This document shows positions 23,301-29,165 of a DNA stretch of 29,165 nucleotides, piece after piece. Below the pieces are notes generated by a model that was given only the letters and a program-made list of their open reading frames with translations, ran no database searches and was not told where the DNA came from. The translations under genes were made by a program, and so were the position numbers. The stretch covers positions 1 to 29,165 of the forward strand of contig UQKV01000026.1 of the NCBI GenBank assembly GCA_900541665.1, in the 5' to 3' direction. Numbering within the stretch: position 1 is the first letter of the stretch; each line of letters begins with the position of its first letter. Origin of the DNA: an uncultured Collinsella sp. (lineage in GTDB: Bacteria > Actinomycetota > Coriobacteriia > Coriobacteriales > Coriobacteriaceae).

Positions 23301-23870
23301 ATCCTGCTTTGCCTTGGCGTCCTTGAGCGCCTGGGTCTTATCCTCGACACTCTTGTTGGCTTGATCGAGCTGATCGTTCAGGTCGCCCAGCTTCTTCTGC
23401 TGCTGCTCGGTCTTTTCGACGGCGGCTTTGAGCTCGTCAATCTTCTCCTGGAGCGCGGCTACCTCGGCCTCGTTCTGCTCGGCGGCGTTATCGGTCACGG
23501 CCTGCGAGGCCTGATTCTTTTGCTGCTGCGCCTGCTTTTGAGACTGGCCCGCCGCGTCGGCCTTCTTCTGGGCGGCATCGTAGGCGGCCTGAGCGTCCTT
23601 GAGCTGCTTTGCCGACTCCTCGGCCAGCTGGGCAGCCGTCTTTACGACCGCTTGGTTACCGGCGGCGACGGTGTTCTCTACAGAACTACCCCCCCCCTGA
23701 ACAGAATCGCCGTTATCGGTTGACGGTGCGGCGATTGCCGCCAGCGGCGACATGAGCGGCTGAGCGATGAGGCCCGCCGTCAAAACGGTTGCGACGGCGC
23801 GGTTGGCAACGCCCTTGACGTTGACGGCCTTGGCCCGAGGCTCAAAGTGTTGTGGACTGTAGTTTGCCAT
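20349..23870 (-). CDS. Wall-anchored coiled-coil surface protein with a CAP/SCP domain (LAQTG signal)
   Basis: Predicted secreted adhesin-like protein, 1173 residues; function unknown. The order is: a long signal peptide (hydrophobic core AVATVLTAGLIAQPLMSPLA, likely cut after AAIAA near 48); a linker holding a G9 nucleotide tract (residues 58-61); an Ala/Lys/Gln/Asp-rich coiled coil of about residues 75-470; a CAP/SCP-like domain of about 520-690 (NHWGHSNCYSDNGENLAGGG, later GDGCGHYLNIIDSATVAIGI, with the His/Glu/Cys pattern of the fold); a second coiled coil of about 710-1110; a Pro/Lys/Gln stretch; the sorting motif LAQTG at 1137-1141; a hydrophobic helix; and the tail DRRRKQM. The ATG has GGGAG 6 nt upstream. 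LAxTG is the class E sortase form. No sortase is in the window. A TGTTGCGCAACA palindrome lies upstream. Confidence 0.9.
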   Translation of the reverse strand: MANYSPQHFEPRAKAVNVKGVANRAVATVLTAGLIAQPLMSPLAAIAAPSTDNGDSVQGGGSSVENTVAAGNQAVVKTAAQLAEESAKQLKDAQAAYDAAQKKADAAGQSQKQAQQQKNQASQAVTDNAAEQNEAEVAALQEKIDELKAAVEKTEQQQKKLGDLNDQLDQANKSVEDKTQALKDAKAKQDEAKKALDDAQAKLEAMGMDEYEAAKKAVEDAQAKLDDANKAVATAQANLDQAKAAEASAQQEKQNTEAALTTAQAKKQETAAALAAATTARDNAQQKFNQAQAALDAAVSGTGVDLSALEAAKKAAAGELKTAQAELNAATDADATAQTNLQAAQAAVAAAQEKANAANAAVASAQSAYDAANKEYKDAASKRDAAKSAYEQAQQTEADKKAEYDRLVEVRQQKHSEWETACAESDTARKAYDTANAEVEKLNQQIADLKSNMTVDQNAISQGMFGFMNYIIGGSQFTATQKKNAQDAVSTLTGADDKAEWYDQYVDQDMSRDTNPLSLEQMRNALTYLDTQNNLRKANGQSALSVSLRMTVAAALNASYSSNHWGHSNCYSDNGENLAGGGGAYTGGETEDTLGWPYTGLYTQEKVNYENWIKKNGADSEVGKDLMAHRYDSYYIYQNYRDVYSGTKDENGKERGDGCGHYLNIIDSATVAIGIATGSGKNTDSEVTIFDYSADDTQADFTVSEFKKLLNDYIDSAYNAGGTQEQKEQLKQLQNKLAEAQKTLGTADTAYLAALNNQKDAQDAYTAADTNMNTAKGEYEKAKSDTATAKSAYTAAEAKLKGIDVKTPQTKLDAAKSKAATAQVAFDKANAALADSKTKAADAAAHKAKARSARDAAKAKSDQANEAYDNATASVKDLTAKRDAAKTDLANKQGMLDDAKKADDTAQAGVDKAQAADVQAATALSDAKQAVAAKKQALSDAQAKAKAAEGELAGANKAFERFAGAQKAVDDAKTAYDAAVASVADAQKQLEAANEAVVDANLEIVKAKAELANDEALKADLEVVDHKASLAAGTTGNEKLVKLNAAYARYKAAVDAAAGLKAALSDADAKLSDANDAYAAALAELGDAKDVLAAAQAEYDKYHPKAEPQSKPQAKPQVTQAAAKVSVAKKQAAPAALAQTGDDSALAGEVFVIGGITLVAAGVTLSDRRRKQM
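23689..23697 (-). repeat. Homopolymeric G9 tract in the surface-protein gene
   Basis: Nine consecutive G on the coding strand encode the end of Gln58 and Gly59-Gly61. With nine G the frame is open. With ten G the codon after the tract is TAG. With eight G the reading is GTA GTT CTG TAG. Both slips stop translation within six codons, just after the signal peptide. Confidence 0.9.
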
Positions 23871-24177
23871 GGCTTTCTCCCTTTGACACGGATGTATCCA
23901 TACGCTTCAAAATGTAGGAGCTGATTTTTGAATTCTGTTGCGCAACATTGGCGACCAGCGTATTTTTTGAAATTCACGCTCTCGTGCTTCACAGTTTCGT
24001 CACATTTGAAGGAACTGGTGCATCATATTCTCGCGGGATGGAATTGAGCCTGTGATTTGCATTTGCTCCCGCGTCATCCGCCCTATCGGATTCCGCATCC
24101 AACAGACACCCCGCCCGCCACGGTGTAGAGTTAGGACAACGGGCGCGTTGCGCGGACCGCGCTGGAACGAGGTGGAC
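23871..24177. other. Divergent intergenic region, surface protein / DUF389
   Basis: The 307 bp contain the palindrome at 23936-23947, A/T-rich sequence around 23960 and no gene. Promoters for both sides must be here, but I could not fix a matched -35/-10 pair. Open frames that enter it are without ribosome sites. Confidence 0.4.
23936..23947. promoter_or_regulatory. 12-bp palindrome TGTTGCGCAACA upstream of the surface-protein gene
   Basis: It is identical to 7640-7651, ends 65 nt before the ATG at 23870, and is preceded on the minus strand by TGGTC-GCC-AA. The other copy has TGGTC-AA, so the shared block is TGGTC-(0 or 3)-AATGTTGCGCAACA. A shared regulator of the two genes is the simplest reading. 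Confidence 0.5.
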
Positions 24178-25317
24178 ATGGAACTCGACAAACAACAGAT
24201 CAAGCGACTACGCGAACGCCATCACCGGCGCCACGGCATCCGCCCTGCCCATAGTGAGGCTGCCGAGCAGGCTGGTCGCTTTTTAAAGCGCGCGTTCAAC
24301 ATTCGCGAGGGACGCGCGCCCTATCACGTGATCCGCAAGCGTTTTGTAAACGGGGCGCGTCTGACTGGCTCTCACCTGTGTATCCTCATCATCGCCATGC
24401 TCATCGCAAGCATCGGCCTCGATATCGATTCGGACATTGCCATCGTGGGCGCCATGCTCATCTGCCCGCTTATGGGCTCGGTCCTTGCCATGGCATACGG
24501 TATTGCAACGCTCGACCGCGAGATCACCGTCGAGGCCATTGCCAGCCTCGCACTGCAGATGGTCTTTTGCCTGGTCACGTCCACGCTGTACTTTAAGCTC
24601 TCGCCCCTTGGCGCCACCACGGCGGCCATCATCGACAACTCGACACCCACCATATGGGACCTTGCCGTCGCGCTCGCGGGCGGCTTTGCGGGTGGCCTGG
24701 GCAACTCGCGCGACCAGGAACCCGCCACGCTCATCGCCGGCGTGGCCGTGGCGACCGCGCTCATGCCGCCCCTGTGCGCGGCGGGCTATGGCATCGCCAT
24801 CGCAAGCGGGTCGCTGTTTCTCTCGGCGCTCTACGAGTTTGGCATCAACGTGGTCTTTATCGCACTGGCCGCCGAAGCCGTGCTGCTTCTTTTGCGTGTG
24901 CCGCTCAAGCGCGACCTCAACGGCGACGGCATTGTGACCGCCGAGGAAAACGCTGAGGTCAACGAGCTGTCACGCAAAGTGCGCCGCCGCATTATTGTGG
25001 GCACGGTGATCTTTGCCATCCCCTGCATCGTTATGACCGCGGGTTCCATTGGCTCGGCGCAGGCCGGCGTGCAGGACGGCTACGGCGTCACCGAAACCAC
25101 GCGCGAGCTTGCGGCGGTACTGCCGGGCTTTAAGGACTACACCGTCGCCGTCGAGACCTCGGCTACCGAAGGCGAGGAGGAGGGCATTGTCGAGCGCGAA
25201 ATTGTCGCCCATGTGACGACAGGCGAGGCGCTCGGGGCACACGACCGCCGCGTCGCCCGCAAGCTCATTGACCTCAACGTGCCTGAACTCGATCGCGTGG
25301 AGTTCGATGTCAAGTGA
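24178..25317 (+). CDS. DUF389 family membrane protein with an EF-hand-like loop
   Basis: Polytopic membrane protein of unknown function, 379 residues. The DUF389 signature is present: IAIVGAMLICPLMGSVLAMA, then GNSRDQEPATLIAGVAVATA with LMPPLCAAGYGIA. Five or six helices lie between residues 60 and 300. A soluble C-terminal domain starts around residue 310 (YGVTETTRELAAVLPGFKDY). The unusual part is DLNGDGIVTAEE at residues 246-257 (24913-24948), which matches the 12-residue EF-hand calcium loop (D-x-N-x-D-G-x-h-x-x-x-E) in the loop before the last helix. The ATG at 24178 has GAGG 5 nt upstream; the 42-residue upstream extension is rejected. A terminator follows. Confidence 0.88.
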   Translation: MELDKQQIKRLRERHHRRHGIRPAHSEAAEQAGRFLKRAFNIREGRAPYHVIRKRFVNGARLTGSHLCILIIAMLIASIGLDIDSDIAIVGAMLICPLMGSVLAMAYGIATLDREITVEAIASLALQMVFCLVTSTLYFKLSPLGATTAAIIDNSTPTIWDLAVALAGGFAGGLGNSRDQEPATLIAGVAVATALMPPLCAAGYGIAIASGSLFLSALYEFGINVVFIALAAEAVLLLLRVPLKRDLNGDGIVTAEENAEVNELSRKVRRRIIVGTVIFAIPCIVMTAGSIGSAQAGVQDGYGVTETTRELAAVLPGFKDYTVAVETSATEGEEEGIVEREIVAHVTTGEALGAHDRRVARKLIDLNVPELDRVEFDVK

Positions 25318-25392
25318 TGTCGGCGCGGGACGAGTGCTCGCACGGACGCAAGTTACGACGAGGCGCAGACGCGATACGGACACGAGCAAATG

Positions 25393-25433
25393 GCGGGGCG
25401 CAGTTCGCACCCGCGCCCCGCTCGCCGTTTTAT
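25393..25433 (+). terminator. Terminator of the DUF389 gene
   Basis: GCGGGGCGC (25393-25401) pairs with GCGCCCCGC (25413-25421) around an 11-nt loop and is followed by TCGCCGTTTTATT. It lies just before the stop codon of the convergent gene at 25443. Confidence 0.65.
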
Positions 25434-25442
25434 TGCCGTGAA

Positions 25443-25892
25443 TCAGACGTCCGCATCGACATCGCCAGACTCCACCGTAAACGCCGGATCGGTGCTCACA
25501 AGATAAAATCGGGTCACCTTAGTATTTCTAATTAGGTAAATCTGCCCCTGATTGCGTCGGCGCGATATATACGCAACGTGAACCGTGCCGAATTCTTCGC
25601 CGTTTTCCTTCTTTAATACCAGGATATTGGGATCATCCGTACGCTTAAACTGCCCGTCTGTGCAGATTCCGTCTTTGTCGACCAGCTGCCATCGACAATT
25701 GTCCTCCTCAAGAAAAGCCAGGGTTTCCCGACTCGTTTTGTCATCCCGATAGAAACCATCAATGGCAAACCCTTCGGAAGCGCATTCCTGCATATAGGAC
25801 GTTTCTCGGCTTATAGCAAACAGCCCCGTAGCGCCCAAGAGCACAGCCAGGCAGACCACTGCAAGGGTTATCGAAATAGCACGGCGACCCAT
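25443..25892 (-). CDS. Hypothetical membrane-anchored protein
   Basis: Not recognised. The 149-residue product starts with a positively charged end and one hydrophobic helix (ISITLAVVCLAVLLGATGLF), so it is an exported, membrane-tethered protein or has an uncleaved signal. The rest is hydrophilic and beta-rich, with three cysteines (ECASEGF, DNCRWQL, DGICTDG), and ends in an acidic tail (ESGDVDADV). The WQLVDKDGICTDGQFKRTDD region has the look of a small extracytoplasmic lipocalin/META-like fold, but there is no motif to rely on. The ATG at 25892 has only a weak ribosome site. Base composition is clearly more A/T-rich than in neighbouring genes, which may mean recent gain. Confidence 0.65.
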   Translation of the reverse strand: MGRRAISITLAVVCLAVLLGATGLFAISRETSYMQECASEGFAIDGFYRDDKTSRETLAFLEEDNCRWQLVDKDGICTDGQFKRTDDPNILVLKKENGEEFGTVHVAYISRRRNQGQIYLIRNTKVTRFYLVSTDPAFTVESGDVDADV

Positions 25893-25960
25893 GTTAGCCC
25901 AACCGATAGTTGTTTAACGGAGCACGAAACATACCTGGAACCTCCGATATCAGGGGGAAC

Positions 25961-25980
25961 GTCGCCAGCAGGCTGGCGAC
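25961..25980. repeat. Short hairpin GTCGCCAG-N4-CTGGCGAC
   Basis: A perfect 8-bp stem with a 4-nt loop lies upstream of the hypothetical gene. It has no T-tract on either strand, so it is not a normal terminator; it may be an operator or the relic of one. Confidence 0.4.
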
Positions 25981-26082
25981 AACTATATGTTTCTGACATC
26001 AAACCATATGGCTGCCACTCGCGGAGGGGGCATCGGCGAACGGCGTGTTTTCATACTCCATTGGTCAAACCCAAGCGCAGCG

Positions 26083-26303
26083 CTACAGCTCGTACTTGTA
26101 CACGCGGTAGATGTACTTCTCGGCTTCCATCTCGTAGGTGGCGATGGGCAGTCCGCAGCGATCATCTCGTCGTTTGGCAGATAGGTCACACTGTGCTGGC
26201 CTGCGTTGAGCGAAAAATCGCCTTGGGCCTGCAGTAACTTGTCCTCAAAGCCCGAACCGGCCCAAAAATCGGGCAAGCCCACGGAAGGCTGTAGCAAGCC
26301 CAT
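26083..26303 (-). pseudogene. Frameshifted gene remnant
   Basis: Two adjacent reading frames join into one plausible peptide if a single base is restored near 26158. The first frame (from ATG 26303) reads GLPDFWAGSGFEDKLLQAQG and later HSVTYLPNDEMIA. The second continues as CGLPIATYEMEAEKYIYRVY and ends in KYEL with a TAG stop at 26083-26085. Without the shift the first frame runs on as low-quality Ser/Thr/Arg/Pro sequence. The ATG follows directly on an in-frame TAA and has no ribosome site, so the 5' part is missing too. About 73 codons remain. I do not recognise the parent protein. A terminator of the activase gene lies just upstream. Confidence 0.55.
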
Positions 26304-26325
26304 TTACGCAACATATGTCCAGTAA

Positions 26326-26360
26326 AAACGGGTGGTAGCCGGTACGGCTACCACCCGTTT
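26326..26360 (-). terminator. Terminator of the activase gene
   Basis: The perfect 15-bp stem AAACGGGTGGTAGCC/GGCTACCACCCGTTT has a 5-nt loop. On the minus strand it ends in TTTTTACTGG. It lies 28 nt past the stop codon at 26389. Confidence 0.9.
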
Positions 26361-26388
26361 GCCTCGCATCTAGCCCAAAGCGGGCCAG

Positions 26389-29165
26389 CTACTTCTTAAT
26401 GCCGCGTCCCAGGCGCTCAGCGACCGACGCCACGGCACTCTCGTCGGCCGAGCCACAGCTCACGCAGCCATCATGGGCACGCATCTGGCCGGTGACCTCG
26501 TCCATCGCGAGCGGCGCTACCTTCTCGAGCTTAAAGCCCTTACCGGCGCGCATGTTTTCCTTGGCCACGCTGATCATGAGCTTAATGCGGTTGAGCTGGT
26601 TGACCTCGGACGCACCGGGGTCGTAGTCCACCGCGACGATGTTGCTCTCGGGGTGCTGACGGCGCAGCTCCTTGATCACGGCCTTACCCACCACGTGGTT
26701 GGGCAGGCACGCGAAGGGCTGCGTGCAGATGATGTTGGGCGCACCGTGGTCAATCAGATCGAGCATCTCGGCCGTGAGCAACCAGCCCTCGCCCATGTTG
26801 TTGCACACCGAAAGCACCGTGCGGGCCTTGTCCGCCATGGTGCCGATGCGCTCGGGCGCCTCAAAGCGGCGGGACTTTTCGAGCATCTCTTCCACCGGCG
26901 TGCGCATCCAGTCCACGAGCTTGATGAGCGCCTGCATACCAGCGCGCGTGGTAGCAGAGCTTCCCAGCTCGTCCTTCTGCAGCTCGGCGTTGCTCATGGA
27001 GTACAGGAAGAAGTCGAGCAGGCCCGGCACCACGGCCTCGCAGCCCTCGCGCTCGATCACGTCGACCACATGGTTGTTGGCCGTGGGATGGAACTTGACC
27101 AGAATCTCGCCGACCACGCCCACGCGCGGCTTGGTGCCCTCGCCCACGAGCGGCATGGTGTCGAACGCGCGGATGGCCTCGCGGCACAGCTTGGTGTAGT
27201 TGTGGCGATTGAACTTAGGCGCCAGCTTGCGGGCGCGCGCCATGTACTCCTCGTAGAGTGCGTTGGCGGCACCGGGCGTGGCCTCGTACGGGCGGCAGCG
27301 GTAGAGCATCTGCATCATCACGTCGCCAAAGAGTACCGCGTAGACTGCCTGCTTAAGCAGCGCCGGCGTAATCTTAAAGCCGGGGTTGTCCTCGCCGAGC
27401 GCCACGGCCGAAAGCGAGATCACCGGGATCTCGGGGTGGCCGCTCTCGCGCAGTGCCTTGCGGATGAGCGCGATGTAGTTGGTGGCACGGCAGCCACCGC
27501 CGGTCTGGCTGATGACCACAGCCGTCTTGGACAGGTCGTACCGACCGCTCTCGATGGCCTCCATAATCTGGCCCGTTACCAGGATCGACGGATAGCAAAT
27601 GTCATTGTTCACGTAGCGCAGGCCGGCCTCGACGGCATCGTGATCGGTCGAGGGCAGCAGCTCCAAGTTGTAGCCAGCACCACGGAACACCTCTTTGACC
27701 AGGTCAAAGTGGATCGGCGCCATCTGCGGGCACAGGATGGTGTAGCCCTCGTCGCGCATCTGCTCGGTAAAGGGCACCTTGGGCCACGCGGTCGAGGCAC
27801 TCTCGCGCTGCGCCTTGAACGTGTACTTACGGCTCGCGAACGCGGGGGCATCCGTGGAGGGAGTCACCGGCGCGGCGTCGCCCTGCTCGTAGGCCTCGCC
27901 CGCGGCCGTGGCCTCGGCCAGGCGCTCGGCCTCCTGGTCCTTAAGCGCCGCCATGAGCGAGCGGATGCGGATGCGCGCGGCGCCCAGGTTGGACACCTCA
28001 TCGATCTTGAGCACGGTGTAGATCTTGCCGCTGGCTTCCAGGATCTCTTGCACCTGGTCGGTGGTCAGGGCATCCAGGCCGCAGCCGAAAGAGTTGAGCT
28101 GGATCAGGTCCAGGTCGTTGCGCATCGTCACAAAACGGGCGACGGCGTACAGGCGGCTGTGGTACATCCACTGGTCGACGACGCGGATGGGACGCTCGGG
28201 CTTTACCAGATGCGCGAGCGAATCCTCGGTAAAGACCGCAAAGCCAAAGCTCGAGATAAGCTCGGGCAGGGCATGGTTGATCTCGGGGTCGTTATGGTAG
28301 GGACGGCCGGCGAGTACGATGCCGTGGCCGCCGTGGTCCTCGACCCACTTAAGAGCCTCCTCGCCCATGGTCTGGATATCCTCGTGGAAGCGCGCATCGG
28401 CCTCGAAGGCGGCGTTGACGGCAGCATCGACCTCGGAGCGCGTGATCTTGGGTCCACGCACGCGACCGCGACCGGCTTGCGCATCGGCCACACGGTCGAC
28501 GGCGAGCACCTGGTACAGACGGCGCTTGAGCTCGGTCTTATCGTGATAGGGCACAAACGGGTACAGGAACTCGATGTTCTGCTCGCGGATCTCGTCGATG
28601 TTGAGCGCCAACGCCGTGGGGTAGCTCATGACGATGGGGCAGTTGTAACAGTTGCCGGCGGTCGGATCCTCCTTGCGCTCCCAGCGCACGCACGGCATCC
28701 AGATGAAGTCGACGTCACGGTCGATGAGGTTCATCACGTGGCCGTGGCTCATCTTGGCCGGATAGCACACGCTCTCGGACGGCATGGACTCGATGCCCGC
28801 CTGGTAGGTCTTCTTGCTCGACTGGTCGGACAACTGCACGCTAAAGCCCAAGCGCGTAAAGAACGCGTGCCAGAAGGGGTAGTTCTCGTACATGTTGAGC
28901 GCGCGCGGGATGCCGACGGTACCACGCGGGGCCTCATCGGGGCTCAGGACTTCGCGGTTAAAGAGCAGCTCGTTTTTCTTCTTGAAGAGGTTGGGGGCCT
29001 CGGTCTTCTGTTTTTTGTGGCCGGCGCCCTTCTCGCAGCGGTTGCCGGTAATGAAGCGCCTACCGCCGCCAAAATCGTTGACGGTGAGCTGGCAGTTGTT
29101 GGAGCAGCGACCGCAGCGGACATGCTTTTGCGTCACGGTAAGGTGCGCGATGTCCTCGGCCGAAA
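26389..29165 (-). CDS. 2-hydroxyacyl-CoA dehydratase activase-related protein, 5' end outside the window
   Basis: C-terminal part of the large fused activase family (HgdC-related, with a DUF2229 region). These proteins are linked to radical-type 2-hydroxyacyl-CoA dehydratases, whose activators use ATP and an Fe-S cluster. The visible order is HVRCGRCSNNCQLTV with four Cys-type ligands, GNRCEKGAGHKKQK, the DUF2229 start VGIPRALNMYENYPFWHAFF, SESVCYPAKMSHGHV, CYNCPIVMSYP, SFGCGLDALTTDQVQEIL, a second repeat-like half with NNDICYPSILVTGQIMEAI and ISQTGGGCRATNYIALIRKA, VGVVGEILVKFHPTANNHVV, and the terminal GCVSCGS. A GTG at 29136 could be a start, but the frame stays open to the window edge (EDIAHLTVTQKH) and the two ATPase domains expected in front are missing, so I treat it as partial. 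Confidence 0.9.
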   Translation of the reverse strand, partial: SAEDIAHLTVTQKHVRCGRCSNNCQLTVNDFGGGRRFITGNRCEKGAGHKKQKTEAPNLFKKKNELLFNREVLSPDEAPRGTVGIPRALNMYENYPFWHAFFTRLGFSVQLSDQSSKKTYQAGIESMPSESVCYPAKMSHGHVMNLIDRDVDFIWMPCVRWERKEDPTAGNCYNCPIVMSYPTALALNIDEIREQNIEFLYPFVPYHDKTELKRRLYQVLAVDRVADAQAGRGRVRGPKITRSEVDAAVNAAFEADARFHEDIQTMGEEALKWVEDHGGHGIVLAGRPYHNDPEINHALPELISSFGFAVFTEDSLAHLVKPERPIRVVDQWMYHSRLYAVARFVTMRNDLDLIQLNSFGCGLDALTTDQVQEILEASGKIYTVLKIDEVSNLGAARIRIRSLMAALKDQEAERLAEATAAGEAYEQGDAAPVTPSTDAPAFASRKYTFKAQRESASTAWPKVPFTEQMRDEGYTILCPQMAPIHFDLVKEVFRGAGYNLELLPSTDHDAVEAGLRYVNNDICYPSILVTGQIMEAIESGRYDLSKTAVVISQTGGGCRATNYIALIRKALRESGHPEIPVISLSAVALGEDNPGFKITPALLKQAVYAVLFGDVMMQMLYRCRPYEATPGAANALYEEYMARARKLAPKFNRHNYTKLCREAIRAFDTMPLVGEGTKPRVGVVGEILVKFHPTANNHVVDVIEREGCEAVVPGLLDFFLYSMSNAELQKDELGSSATTRAGMQALIKLVDWMRTPVEEMLEKSRRFEAPERIGTMADKARTVLSVCNNMGEGWLLTAEMLDLIDHGAPNIICTQPFACLPNHVVGKAVIKELRRQHPESNIVAVDYDPGASEVNQLNRIKLMISVAKENMRAGKGFKLEKVAPLAMDEVTGQMRAHDGCVSCGSADESAVASVAERLGRGIKK

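Noticed and set aside
20562..23723. Two long plus-strand frames (about 509 and 365 codons) across the surface-protein gene
   Set aside because: Leu/Gly/Val-rich shadows of Ala/Lys/Asp coiled-coil codons read backwards.
25961..25980. Hairpin as a terminator for the upstream remnant
   Set aside because: No T-tract on either strand; kept only as a short repeat.

Overview
The window reads as a chromosomal segment of a high-GC Gram-positive gut actinobacterium of the class Coriobacteriia, most likely Collinsella. That assignment is inferred from GC-rich coding sequence, frequent GTG starts with strong AGGAGG-type ribosome sites, an LAxTG-type wall-anchoring signal, a large acyl-CoA dehydratase activase and an OPT peptide transporter; it was not checked against a database. 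No rRNA, tRNA, CRISPR array, phage or complete insertion sequence was seen. Most genes lie on the minus strand; the M20 hydrolase, OPT transporter and DUF389 gene are on plus.

Layout. 1-2.1 kb: groES-groEL (minus). 2.1-3.0 kb: about 0.9 kb without genes, holding an elaborate nested inverted repeat (2251-2461) and a second inverted pair (2539-2776). 3.0-6.3 kb: divergent YtcJ-like amidohydrolase and M20 amidohydrolase/peptidase. 6.4-9.1 kb: three minus-strand membrane-protein genes, two with N-terminal zinc ribbons (DUF4234 type and a DUF4013-like multispanning protein) and one DUF2752 protein. 9.2-10.3 kb: YitT-family protein. 10.5-11.9 kb: envelope-stress operon amaP-DUF2273-asp23. 12.1-12.9 kb: yebC. 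13.1-17.3 kb: DUF6020-like membrane protein, lgt, NifU-domain protein, dCMP deaminase. 17.4-20.1 kb: coaX divergent from an OPT transporter. 20.3-23.9 kb: a 1173-residue wall-anchored surface protein with a CAP domain between two coiled-coil arms. 24.2-25.3 kb: DUF389 membrane protein. 25.4-26.3 kb: an orphan membrane-anchored protein and a frameshifted gene remnant. 26.4 kb to the end: the C-terminal 920 or so residues of a 2-hydroxyacyl-CoA dehydratase activase that runs off the window.

The most notable signals are regulatory. (1) A run of nine G residues lies just after the signal peptide of the surface-protein gene; gain or loss of one G gives a stop within six codons, the signature of a phase-variable contingency locus. 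(2) A 12-bp palindrome, TGTTGCGCAACA, occurs upstream of exactly two genes, the surface protein and the zinc-ribbon DUF4234 gene, at similar distance from the start codon. (3) Four intergenic hairpins with different stems share a GGG(G)(A/C)CAGG core; three begin at or within six bases of a stop codon with the core on the coding strand. (4) A textbook intrinsic terminator lies inside the 5' coding region of the DUF2752 gene.

Functionally the segment mixes housekeeping (protein folding, lipoprotein maturation, CoA and pyrimidine metabolism, Fe-S assembly), peptide and amide use (OPT, M20, YtcJ-like), and cell-envelope functions (Asp23 operon, LAQTG surface protein, zinc-ribbon membrane proteins).
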